Made by a program: the position numbers and the translations under genes. A stretch of DNA of 5,994 nt from Patescibacteria group bacterium (GTDB taxonomy: Bacteria > Patescibacteriota > Minisyncoccia > Portnoybacterales > GWB1-42-6): positions 1-5,994 of the forward strand of contig JAHKAK010000002.1 in NCBI GenBank assembly GCA_018826025.1. The letters are read 5' to 3'. Within the stretch, counting starts at the first letter, position 1. Each line of letters opens with the position of its first letter. A model generated the notes under the pieces. It searched no databases, was not told the DNA's origin, and saw only the letters and a list, made by a program, of their open reading frames with translations. Shown piece by piece: positions 1 to 4,889 of this stretch.

Positions 1-89
1 CGACGCCTACCCCGACTCCGACCACAACACCATCGCCAACACCCCTCTCCGCTGAAGCTACGCAGGACGCCTTCGCCCGCGCCAACTAA
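1..89 (+). CDS. 3' end of a gene with a Pro/Thr-rich tail (partial)
   Basis: Reading frame 3 is open from the window edge and stops at TAA 87-89. It encodes 28 residues that begin as a Thr-Pro repeat (TPTPTPTTTPSPTP) and end LSAEATQDAFARAN. Pro/Thr-rich stretches of this kind are typical linkers or tails of surface or secreted proteins, so the tail supports this frame over the other two. Frame 2 stops at 53-55 and frame 1 at 91-93, and neither gives such a coherent composition. The rest of the gene lies outside the window, so no function can be given. The local GC content is much higher than in the AT-rich DNA after position 90, which also fits coding sequence ending here. Confidence 0.5.
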   Translation, partial: TPTPTPTTTPSPTPLSAEATQDAFARAN

Positions 90-118
90 TTGATTTTTTC
101 TAAAAATTCCACAATACT
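90..118 (+). promoter_or_regulatory. possible promoter of the tRNA-Leu gene
   Basis: TTGATT at 90-95 and AATACT at 113-118 are spaced by 17 bases, each matching four of six sigma-70 consensus positions. Transcription would start near 125, about 30 bases before the tRNA. The match is weak, and the support is mainly its position between the upstream stop codon and the tRNA. Confidence 0.3.
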
Positions 119-126
119 TAACATAG

Positions 127-150
127 GCCGAGGTGGCGAAATTGATAAGT
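127..150 (+). repeat. truncated tRNA-Leu-like 5' fragment
   Basis: GCCGAGGTGGCGAAATTGAT and the next few bases resemble the first 24 bases of the tRNA-Leu that begins 28 bases further on, including the acceptor strand, the TGGCG start of the D arm and AATTG. There is no matching anticodon arm, so it is a fragment and not a gene. It would lie in the 5' leader of the tRNA precursor. Confidence 0.55.
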
Positions 151-154
151 GAAT

Positions 155-236
155 GCCTTGGTGGCGGAATTGGCAGACGCGCCAGCCTTAGGAGCTGGTG
201 GAGCAATCCATGGGAGTTCGACTCTCCCCCAAGGCA
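155..236 (+). tRNA. tRNA-Leu, anticodon UAG
   Basis: A complete class II cloverleaf can be folded by eye. The acceptor stem GCCTTGG (155-161) pairs with CCAAGGC (229-235), with A236 as discriminator. The anticodon stem CCAGC (182-186) pairs with GCTGG (194-198) around the loop CTTAGGA, placing anticodon TAG at 189-191, which reads CUA leucine codons. G37 follows the anticodon. A long variable arm (199-210, TGGA/TCCA) is as expected for tRNA-Leu. The T stem GGGAG/CTCCC (212-216/224-228) encloses TTCGACT. The 3' CCA is not encoded; the sequence continues CACA, so CCA would be added enzymatically. Confidence 0.95.
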
Positions 237-250
237 CACAAAAGACGCAT

Positions 251-300
251 CCCGCCAAGGCGGGACGGAGAAATTCATGGGAGTTTAACTTTCTCCGTCC
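251..300. repeat. GC palindrome fused to an 11-bp stem-loop
   Basis: CCCGCC and GGCGGG (251-256, 259-264) form a palindrome with a two-base centre. It overlaps GGACGGAGAAA (263-273), which pairs perfectly with TTTCTCCGTCC (290-300). The 16-base loop and inner arm contain GGGAGTTTAACT, close to the tRNA-Leu T arm GGGAGTTCGACT. It looks like a decayed or rearranged tRNA 3' part. No U-run follows at once, so terminator function is uncertain. Confidence 0.5.
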
Positions 301-310
301 CCACTAATAT
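292..310 (+). repeat. 19-base direct repeat, copy 1
   Basis: TCTCCGTCCCCACTAATAT matches 421-439 at 17 of 19 positions. In both copies the repeat directly follows a hairpin. Confidence 0.6.
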
Positions 311-372
311 ATTTTTTAGTATAGAGAATTTTTTACCCCGTTATCGCCGAGGGTGATTTTATAAGGCGACTC

Positions 373-416
373 CCCGCAACGCCTGAGCAAGCATGAGCTT
401 GCTCAGGCGTTGCGGG
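373..416. repeat. perfect 20-bp hairpin with ATGA loop
   Basis: Positions 373-392 are the exact reverse complement of 397-416, separated by the four bases ATGA. The stem is GC-rich and would be very stable as RNA or as extruded DNA. The bases that follow (CGGGTCTCC) are not a U-run, so it is not a canonical intrinsic terminator. It may act as a transcript 3' end protector, a weak terminator for the tRNA transcript, or a dispersed palindromic element. Confidence 0.8.
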
Positions 417-420
417 CGGG

Positions 421-439
421 TCTCCATCCCCACTAATTT
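421..439 (+). repeat. 19-base direct repeat, copy 2
   Basis: TCTCCATCCCCACTAATTT is the second copy of the repeat at 292-310. It follows the 20-bp hairpin, as copy 1 follows its own stem-loop. Confidence 0.6.
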
Positions 440-544
440 AATTTTTCTTTCTTTTTTTTTCTTCAAAATATCACAAATATTCCAAAATAAATAAATCTTA
501 AATTCTTAAATTCTTAAATTCATATTCGTTAAATTAATATTCGT

Positions 545-582
545 ATTTTAACTTTATATGCGTATGCATACAAAGTTAAAAT
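545..582. promoter_or_regulatory. 38-bp palindrome at the Cas2-like gene start, copy 1
   Basis: The arms ATTTTAACTTT (545-555) and AAAGTTAAAAT (572-582) are perfect reverse complements. The centre TATGC-GTAT-GCATA continues the symmetry, with one mismatch (556/571) and one G-T pair. ATG codons at 558 and 564 lie inside it. A second copy at 1399-1436 matches at 36 of 38 positions. It could be an operator for the adjacent winged-helix protein, an RNA hairpin covering the start, or one end of a repeated element. Confidence 0.75.
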
Positions 583-1280
583 ATAAAAAATTAATGACTG
601 CCCAAAAATCTAAGACCGACAAAGCGCAAATAAACCAAATAAATTTAGAAAAAATTCTAACAGAAAAGGGGTTGCTAACCAAAGAATCTATTCTTAATGA
701 TGTTATTAATAATCAGGCCATCCGCCAAACGGGGAAAATTATATTAGCCGCGGTTTTTATTTCGGGGGCTATTGCTTTGTCAATTGCGGCTCCAAATATT
801 TTTTCCGGATTAGGAGGATTACGCAAATCTTTCTTTAAAAATAAAAAAAGTAAGATTAAAAAATCCGATTGGCAAAAAATAAGAATGAATCTTTATAATC
901 TTAAGAATAATAAGCTAATAAAATGGAGCGAATCGGGAGACAAAATAATTCTAAAAATTACACCCAAAGGGCGCCGTCTTTTTATTAAAAAACGGATGAG
1001 AGATCTAAAAATTAAAAAGCAACAAAAATGGGACCGATTATGGCGAATCGTCATGTTTGACATCCCAAACAATCTTGGCATCAAACGAGATATTTTTCGT
1101 CAAAAACTAAAAAACCTTGGTTTTTATCAATTTCAAAAAAGCGCTTATATTATCCCCTACCCTTGCCAACAAGAACTTGAAGCGACCCTGGAATACTATA
1201 ATCTTTATGATTATGTCACGTATATTGAAGCCACTCATATTAGCGGAGAACAAAAATGCCAAAGATATTTTGGTCTTTAA
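558..1280 (+). CDS. winged-helix / Cas2-like (PaaX-type) protein
   Basis: The 240-aa protein has a basic N-terminus and a membrane-like hydrophobic stretch at about 60-79. A probable winged-helix segment lies at about 103-143 (IRMNLYNLKNNKLIKW to ITPKGRRLF). The C-terminal Cas2-like ferredoxin fold at about 157-240 opens with KWDRLWRIVMFDIP and continues with KLKNLGFYQFQKSAYIIPYP. This layout is known from Parcubacteria proteins annotated as PaaX-like or Cas2-domain proteins. Asp168 sits where Cas2 has its catalytic Asp, but no CRISPR array or other cas gene is present, so a regulator or nucleic-acid-binding role seems likelier. The start is uncertain: ATG 558 and 564 lie inside a palindrome and ATG 594 just after it, and none has a clear ribosome site. 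The gene is more AT-rich than the genes to its right. Confidence 0.85.
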   Translation: MRMHTKLKYKKLMTAQKSKTDKAQINQINLEKILTEKGLLTKESILNDVINNQAIRQTGKIILAAVFISGAIALSIAAPNIFSGLGGLRKSFFKNKKSKIKKSDWQKIRMNLYNLKNNKLIKWSESGDKIILKITPKGRRLFIKKRMRDLKIKKQQKWDRLWRIVMFDIPNNLGIKRDIFRQKLKNLGFYQFQKSAYIIPYPCQQELEATLEYYNLYDYVTYIEATHISGEQKCQRYFGL

Positions 1281-1320
1281 AAAGAGATGCCCATAGGCAT
1301 GCCCATGGTGCTTCGCACCT
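1281..1320 (+). terminator. two small hairpins after the Cas2-like gene
   Basis: ATGCC-CATA-GGCAT (1287-1300) and GGTGC-TTC-GCACC (1307-1319) follow the stop codon within 40 bases. Neither is followed by a U-run, so they are weak terminator or 3' end candidates at best. Confidence 0.3.
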
Positions 1321-1398
1321 TCCGCGGAATATAAAAAATCCTAAAACACAAACGCAAAACGCATAAAAAATACCCCTTAAAATGTTCACCCTATTATC

Positions 1399-1436
1399 AT
1401 TTTAACTTTATATGCGTATGCGTATAAAGTTAAAAT
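1399..1436. repeat. 38-bp palindrome, copy 2
   Basis: It has the same arms as the copy at 545-582 and differs at two positions, both of which change the symmetry. A556-C571 of copy 1 is mismatched, whereas here the equivalent pair is A-T. The symmetry extends one base further each side (C1398/G1437). It lies 118 bases after the Cas2-like stop codon, so the two copies bracket that gene. Confidence 0.75.
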
Positions 1437-1544
1437 GGCTTAAAATGACAGCGAAAATAAAAAAATTAACGCTTGGCTGCATCAATAGCCTCGCCTGACT
1501 AAAAGCCAAAAAAGACCGCCCAAAATAAATACCCGCGCAAAAGC

Positions 1545-1573
1545 TTGACATAAATTTATACAAGGTGTATAAT
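1545..1573 (+). promoter_or_regulatory. full-consensus sigma-70-type promoter
   Basis: TTGACA (1545-1550) and TATAAT (1568-1573) match the housekeeping consensus at all twelve positions, with the optimal 17-base spacer. Transcription should start near 1580. The next gene begins only at 1858, so the transcript would have about 280 untranslated bases, or the promoter drives a small RNA. Confidence 0.85.
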
Positions 1574-1579
1574 ATAATA

Positions 1580-1727
1580 TCCTGATCGAGGCCCATTTTA
1601 AGCTCCCCGCACCTAATCAAATAATGGCTTTCTAAGGGCCTCTTTTGTCAGAAAAATGGCTTCGCCTTACTTTCTTGAAAGTCCTGAATATTACTGGATT
1701 AGGTGTGGGGGTAAACCAAAATCGGGC
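1580..1727 (+). ncRNA. candidate structured RNA or regulatory leader
   Basis: Directly after the consensus promoter, CCCCGCACCTAATC (1605-1618) pairs with GATTAGGTGTGGGG (1697-1710): 14 bp with one G-U pair. An outer helix CCTGAT (1581-1586) can pair with ATCGGG (1721-1726). A third stem, GAGGCCC (1588-1594) with GGGCCTC (1636-1642) followed by TTTT, crosses the long stem. The two are therefore either a pseudoknot or alternative folds. I do not recognise a known RNA family. It may act on its own (a 6S-like or other small RNA) or control the 111-aa gene. The long stem's ends resemble those of the element at 4392-4487, so a repeat element is the alternative. Confidence 0.45.
1605..1711. repeat. 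element with CCCC(A/G)CACCTAAT inverted ends, copy A
   Basis: The terminal inverted repeats are 1605-1618 and 1697-1710, imperfect at one position and enclosing 78 bases. Inside is the short palindrome ACTTTC/GAAAGT (1669-1682). The end sequence is shared with the element at 4392-4487, but the interiors are not obviously alike. Confidence 0.5.
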
Positions 1728-1857
1728 AGCGAATAATTCCGGGATTGGGACAGAACCTTAAAAATCGAAAAGGGATTATCTTTCCTTTCTCAATATGTTC
1801 GAAAACTGATAAACAAACAAAAAATAAAATGGCCGGTGGCCGAAAAGGAGAAAAAAG

Positions 1858-2193
1858 ATGTGTAAAGTTAAAACGTGGATTAAAGGTTTTTTGGGTCGTT
1901 TGACAAAAAGTCAAAAAGCAGCGTTAATGGCTATCCAAGAATTGGAGAAAGCAATAGAAGATACATTCAACCAAACACATTGGCGCATGGGCGATGGAGA
2001 AATACACCACTATTCCATGGAGGAGGTAGAGAAGCAAACAGAGAGTTCTCTAAAGAAGATCGAGGAATTAATTAAGGAATATAATTTAGATAATAAACTA
2101 TATCTGAATTGTGAGAAAAAAGCTTACCTTGCAGGGTTAAAGAGAAAAGAATACGAATGGGCTGCGGCTTTTGCAAAAAAGCATGGTCTTTAA
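1858..2193 (+). CDS. small hypothetical protein, 111 aa
   Basis: I do not recognise this protein. The start is well supported by AAAAGGAG at 1843-1850, seven bases before ATG. It is charged, Lys/Glu-rich and probably all-helical, with helices suggested at about 16-38, 54-75 and 83-108. It has two Cys (2 and 85), two adjacent His (50-51), and no membrane segment or signal peptide. The gene stands alone on its strand between a structured leader driven by a consensus promoter and a terminator at 2252-2295. It therefore looks like an independently transcribed, possibly well-expressed unit. The helical, charged character would fit a small nucleic-acid-binding or partner protein, but no motif shows this. 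Confidence 0.75.
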   Translation: MCKVKTWIKGFLGRLTKSQKAALMAIQELEKAIEDTFNQTHWRMGDGEIHHYSMEEVEKQTESSLKKIEELIKEYNLDNKLYLNCEKKAYLAGLKRKEYEWAAAFAKKHGL

Positions 2194-2251
2194 TTCAAAT
2201 TAGAAAGCAGAAAAAAGGACAAATAGGCCTTAGGATCCTTATTGCTCAAAA

Positions 2252-2295
2252 AGCCCCATTAGATTAGACCGTTTTGTTTAATGGGGTTATTTTTT
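2252..2295 (+). terminator. rho-independent terminator of the 111-aa gene
   Basis: A ten-pair stem, AGCCCCATTA (2252-2261) with TAATGGGGTT (2279-2288, one G-U pair), is followed by A and six T (2290-2295). It lies about 60 bases after the stop codon. Confidence 0.85.
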
Positions 2296-2326
2296 ACTCA
2301 GTTTTGGGCACCATTAATTTTAAGCT

Positions 2327-2352
2327 CACAAAACCTCAAACACAAAACCTCA
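2327..2352 (+). repeat. 12-base tandem direct repeat upstream of the SPFH gene
   Basis: CACAAAACCTCA occurs at 2327-2338 and again at 2341-2352. It could be a binding site in the promoter region of the SPFH operon. No consensus promoter pair is evident here. Confidence 0.4.
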
Positions 2353-2395
2353 GATGTTTTAACCACAGACATTTGTCGGTTAATTAGTTGATAAT

Positions 2396-2403
2396 AAAGG
2401 AGG
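2396..2403 (+). promoter_or_regulatory. strong ribosome-binding site of the SPFH gene
   Basis: AAAGGAGG lies eight bases before ATG 2412 and fixes this start. Confidence 0.8.
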
Positions 2404-2411
2404 AATAAAAC

Positions 2412-3548
2412 ATGAATTGGTTAATATGGGCAATCATGAGTTTTTTAATTTTAGCGATGGGCTCTTTTTTTCTTCAAGGGCTCCGAAGGATTCCTGCTGA
2501 TCCACCTCATAAGGCGGTGGTGACCACCTTCGGAAAAAGAACAAAAAAGGTAAAAAATGAGGGCTGGAGATTTTTTCCGCTGTTCCCCTATTGGTACGGA
2601 TATATTTTAGTCAATGTGACTAAAATAAACTATGACCTGCCGCCCCAGCTGGTGCGGACACCGGATATGGCTGAACTGGAAATACCAGTAAGCTTAACCT
2701 GGACTCCTGTCAACGAACTTCCCCCGCCTAAAACAGAAGGTCCGCCTCTAAAAAAAGATAAAAACAAAGAACCGAAAAGCGGGCTTATCAACTATTTAAA
2801 CGCCGGCGGAGAAAATGGAGTCAAGGAAATCATCAACGACATTGTCCGTGAACGCCTGCGGGAATGGGCCATTTCAGGCCTTGAAGGCCCTCAAACATGG
2901 GAAGAGGCTCTTGGGGCCAGAGAAGAAGCTACAAATATTTTGTTAAAGTCAATAGCTGGAGAAGTACTCAAGCCGATCAGCACCAATTTTCCCACAACTC
3001 TCCTTCTGAGGTTTTACGATGCAAAAATCAGAGATTTCAGAGAGAAAAAGATTCAAAGCAATAAACGAGACAAAGAAAACTGGGGTTATCTAAAAAACCA
3101 CCTTGCCTCTCTTACGGAGTCCCAAAAGAAAACCCTCATAAAAGAAGTAGAAGAGAGGAAGGGAGCCATTGCCAAAATGCGGCAAGGAAACGGAGAAAAA
3201 GTTTTGTCGCAACTGGGCATTCGCCTGGATCGCCTAAATATAGATGAAATCAAACCCAAAGGAAAACTTGCCGAGTCCGCCGAGAAAATGGTGATGGAGC
3301 AAAGAGAAACGGAGGGCGACAAAATCCGTATCCAAAATGTTTTGGAAAGAATCAAAAAATTAAAAAAGTTGGGATTTTCTTCCGAACAAGCGCTGGAAAT
3401 CGTCCAGACCGAAAGAGGCAAGGTCACAAAGAATATCTCGGAGACTAAATTAAATCTGTCGGCAGAGACTCGCGCGATGATAGAAAAAATCGCGCCCGAC
3501 ATCTTAACCAGAATTTTCACGAAACAAGGAGGTCATTATGGCCGATGA
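2412..3548 (+). CDS. SPFH/band 7 domain membrane protein
   Basis: This 378-aa protein has one N-terminal membrane segment (about 3-22) followed by an SPFH-like core. IPADPPHKAVVTTFGKRTKK (27-46) and the WRFFPLFPYWY stretch (52-62) match the usual start of band 7 domains. VRTPDMAELEIPVSLTWTP (81-99) matches the strand where these proteins carry their 'pure' segment. LGIRLDRLNIDEIKPKGKL (268-286) matches the domain end, followed by a helical, charged region (287-345). A hydrophilic Pro/Lys-rich insert (about 103-124) and a long helical stretch (about 205-262) interrupt the core, making it longer than a minimal band 7 domain. Family members form membrane-associated oligomers and often work with a small membrane partner. 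The next gene overlaps by 11 bases, so the two are co-translated. The substrate or partner is unknown. Confidence 0.8.
   Translation: MNWLIWAIMSFLILAMGSFFLQGLRRIPADPPHKAVVTTFGKRTKKVKNEGWRFFPLFPYWYGYILVNVTKINYDLPPQLVRTPDMAELEIPVSLTWTPVNELPPPKTEGPPLKKDKNKEPKSGLINYLNAGGENGVKEIINDIVRERLREWAISGLEGPQTWEEALGAREEATNILLKSIAGEVLKPISTNFPTTLLLRFYDAKIRDFREKKIQSNKRDKENWGYLKNHLASLTESQKKTLIKEVEERKGAIAKMRQGNGEKVLSQLGIRLDRLNIDEIKPKGKLAESAEKMVMEQRETEGDKIRIQNVLERIKKLKKLGFSSEQALEIVQTERGKVTKNISETKLNLSAETRAMIEKIAPDILTRIFTKQGGHYGR
3526..3533 (+). promoter_or_regulatory. ribosome-binding site inside the SPFH gene end
   Basis: AAGGAGGT lies four bases before ATG 3538 and within the last codons of the SPFH gene, supporting translational coupling of the pair. 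Confidence 0.75.
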
Positions 3549-4260
3549 AAAAGTTCAAGTGGAAAAAGCGCCAAAATGGACATGGAAAGTGTTGCTCGCG
3601 GTATTCTTTGTCTTGCTGGCAATCGGCGCTATCTGGTTTTTTGTTCAGGAGCTGACACGCACCGCAACGCCGCAAACAACCATTTCGTCTTTCTCTAAGT
3701 CATCTGATGCTACGGAGATAAAAAAATCAGAGAAAGAAGAAGCAAAAAGAGAATCGATAAAATTCCTGGTTTTCGCACTGATAGGCACGATTTTTCTGGG
3801 AATAGCCTATATTCCAGGGATGCCAAAATTTCTTAGAGGAATCGGAGGTTTGCTTCTGATCTTTGGCTTTCTTATGTCCGCAATTCTCTGGACATGGCCG
3901 GAGCTTGGAAAAGATAATGGCCCTCTGAATCCGACTGCCGCGCAATACGCGCCGAGAACGCACTCGGCGGCGAGGCGGCTTCCTGCCAACGTCAAGTTCA
4001 TTAAAGCTTTGATGCCGGGTGAGATTGTTTATTTTACCCGAGAAAAAATGACCTTGCCGCCGCCGGAAATTTGGGCCAGAATGAAATCCGGCGAAGTGGT
4101 CCAAGCGGACCGCTGGCCGTCCAGCGAAAAAAGCTGGGGACAAAAAAATACTCGGGGAGAAAAAGCGGAAATCTTTCTTCTCCTCTCGCCCGGGCAAAAT
4201 TTCACGACTTCACCTACCGACCCGGCGCTTAAAATGGCACGGAAGGCATCGGCTCAATGA
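3538..4260 (+). CDS. hypothetical protein with three membrane segments
   Basis: I do not recognise this 240-aa protein. It has a short charged N-terminus, a membrane segment at about 17-37, and a Ser/Thr- and Lys/Glu-rich loop (40-73). Two more membrane segments follow at about 74-93 and 98-119. A soluble C-terminal half (120-240) contains ALMPGEIVYFTREKMTLPPP (157-176) and ends with a probably disordered tail. Its start overlaps the upstream SPFH gene by 11 bases and has its own AAGGAGGT, so it is the second gene of that operon and probably acts with the SPFH protein. In known band 7 systems such as NfeD or HflK/HflC the partner is also a membrane protein. This one shows no NfeD-like or HflC-like sequence that I can see. 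Confidence 0.75.
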   Translation: MADEKVQVEKAPKWTWKVLLAVFFVLLAIGAIWFFVQELTRTATPQTTISSFSKSSDATEIKKSEKEEAKRESIKFLVFALIGTIFLGIAYIPGMPKFLRGIGGLLLIFGFLMSAILWTWPELGKDNGPLNPTAAQYAPRTHSAARRLPANVKFIKALMPGEIVYFTREKMTLPPPEIWARMKSGEVVQADRWPSSEKSWGQKNTRGEKAEIFLLLSPGQNFTTSPTDPALKMARKASAQ

Positions 4261-4266
4261 GCCGAT
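4248..4266 (+). terminator. hairpin over the stop codon of the membrane-protein gene
   Basis: ATCGGCTC (4248-4255) pairs perfectly with GAGCCGAT (4259-4266) around AAT, and the stop codon TGA (4258-4260) lies in the loop and stem. No U-run follows. It may stabilise the mRNA end rather than terminate transcription. Confidence 0.4.
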
Positions 4267-4331
4267 AAATAGTTCTTTCGGGGAAATCCTCCCCCACCCC
4301 TCCTTTTCTAAAGGAGAGAAACAAAAAAACC

Positions 4332-4372
4332 AAAAGCCCCCTGCTTCCGTTAAAACGGAACGGGGGCTTTTT
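4332..4372. terminator. bidirectional rho-independent terminator
   Basis: AAAAGCCCCC (4332-4341) pairs with GGGGGCTTTT (4362-4371), and the inner TTCCGT (4345-4350) pairs with ACGGAA (4355-4360), with a small bulge between. TTTTT follows on the plus strand. On the minus strand the stem is followed by a T-rich run, the complement of 4324-4331. It can serve both the SPFH operon and the convergent pilin gene. Confidence 0.85.
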
Positions 4373-4391
4373 CTTTGACTAATTGATTGAA

Positions 4392-4487
4392 CCCCCACAC
4401 CTAATAAAAACATCCCCGAACGAAAAAATCTTACCGGCCATCAATCACGGCTATAAAAATAGCTTCTTTTTTAATTAGGTGTGGGGG
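4392..4487. repeat. 96-bp element with perfect 14-bp inverted ends, copy B
   Basis: CCCCCACACCTAAT (4392-4405) is the exact reverse complement of 4474-4487. The 68 bases between contain a small hairpin GCTAT-AAAA-ATAGC (4450-4463). The ends match those of the element at 1605-1711. No target-site duplication is visible at its edges. Confidence 0.6.
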
Positions 4488-4505
4488 CAAAATTCAAACT
4501 TTAAA

Positions 4506-4862
4506 TTAAAGTCCTGTTCCCGGACCGGTCGGAATGCCAGTACTGGTGACACCGAAAGTACCCAGCAAAACTTTAACTAAACCCCACGCGCCTGCTATCA
4601 CCGCCATACCGATAATTCCCCAAATCATATGCTGTTTGCCTTCTTTAATTTTTGCTTCCTCGCCCGCTGCCATCACATACTTGATAACGCCCCAAATAAA
4701 ATATAAGGTGACCAAAATAAACATTAGCCCGATTACCAAATTTAAAATAATTTTTACTTTGTCCAGAGCGGTATTAATCGTGGCCGCCAAAGCCATCATC
4801 GGGAAAAGCAAAGTCACAGCAACAATTGCTGTTTGCTTAAACGTTCTCTCAAATTTTTTCAT
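4506..4862 (-). CDS. VirB2/TrbC-like pilin (T4SS pilin type), single unit
   Basis: The start is placed at 4862, 33 codons inside the longest frame. A perfect AAGGAGGTGA (4880-4871) lies eight bases upstream, and the protein then begins with a signal peptide (MKKFERTFKQ, a hydrophobic core, then cleavage after ALA at about 26). The mature protein of about 92 aa has two membrane helices (about 36-60 and 77-101). They are joined by a short charged loop with GEEAKIKEGKQHMIWG. It ends in a Gly/Pro/Thr-rich tail. This is the layout of VirB2/TrbC-like pilins, and the length fits. It probably sits in the cytoplasmic membrane as a subunit of a type IV secretion or pilus-like apparatus. A fused-unit paralogue lies upstream on the same strand. 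Confidence 0.85.
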   Translation of the reverse strand: MKKFERTFKQTAIVAVTLLFPMMALAATINTALDKVKIILNLVIGLMFILVTLYFIWGVIKYVMAAGEEAKIKEGKQHMIWGIIGMAVIAGAWGLVKVLLGTFGVTSTGIPTGPGTGL

Positions 4863-4870
4863 TCTCTTGC

Positions 4871-4880
4871 TCACCTCCTT
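4871..4880 (-). promoter_or_regulatory. ribosome-binding site of the pilin gene
   Basis: AAGGAGGTGA on the minus strand is fully complementary to the usual 16S rRNA tail, eight bases before ATG 4862. It decides this start against the longer frame from 4961. Confidence 0.85.
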
Positions 4881-4889
4881 TCGTAACCA

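Larger units (their letters stand above)
237..557. other. gene-free region with tRNA-like remnants, hairpins and AT-rich upstream DNA
   Basis: No reading frame is convincing here. The region holds a short GC palindrome (CCCGCC-AA-GGCGGG, 251-264). It also holds an 11-bp stem, 263-273 with 290-300, whose loop carries a decayed T-arm-like sequence. A 19-base direct repeat with two differences occurs at 292-310 and 421-439, and a perfect 20-bp hairpin lies at 373-416. The last part, 440-557, is very AT-rich and contains three tandem CTTAAATT units (497-520) and two ATATTCGT copies (522-529 and 537-544). It probably contains the promoter of the next gene, but no consensus pair stands out. Confidence 0.6.
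1281..1857. other. 577-bp gene-free region with palindrome, strong promoter and structured leader
   Basis: No reading frame on either strand has good coding signs or a ribosome site. The region holds two small hairpins near 1287-1319, the second copy of the 38-bp palindrome (1399-1436) and a full-consensus promoter (1545-1573). It also holds a leader with crossing stems (1581-1726), a small GGCC-GGT-GGCC hairpin at 1831-1841, and the ribosome site of the 111-aa gene. The stretch 1320-1398 shows nothing recognisable. Confidence 0.6.
4261..4505. other. intergenic region between convergent genes
   Basis: This holds no gene. It contains a small CTCCTTT-TCT-AAAGGAG hairpin (4300-4316) preceded by a C-rich stretch, the main terminator at 4332-4372, and an inverted-repeat element at 4392-4487. 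Confidence 0.6.

Noticed and set aside
558..1280. A CRISPR-Cas locus, because of the Cas2-like domain
   Set aside because: No array of regularly spaced repeats and no Cas1 or effector gene is visible. The winged-helix plus Cas2-like layout is known outside CRISPR loci.
1408..1620. 70-aa minus-strand reading frame in the gene-free region
   Set aside because: It runs through the palindrome, the consensus promoter and the inverted-repeat element, and its start lacks a ribosome site.
1699..1914. 71-aa minus-strand reading frame overlapping the 111-aa gene start
   Set aside because: It overlaps a well-supported plus-strand start and shows no coding signs of its own.
3086..3520. 144-aa minus-strand frame inside the SPFH gene
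   Set aside because: It is an antisense shadow of a clearly coding frame, with Ser/Phe-rich composition typical of reading Lys/Glu-rich genes backwards.
3727..4197. 156-aa minus-strand frame inside the membrane-protein gene
   Set aside because: It is an antisense shadow. The plus-strand frame has a ribosome site, operon overlap and membrane segments.
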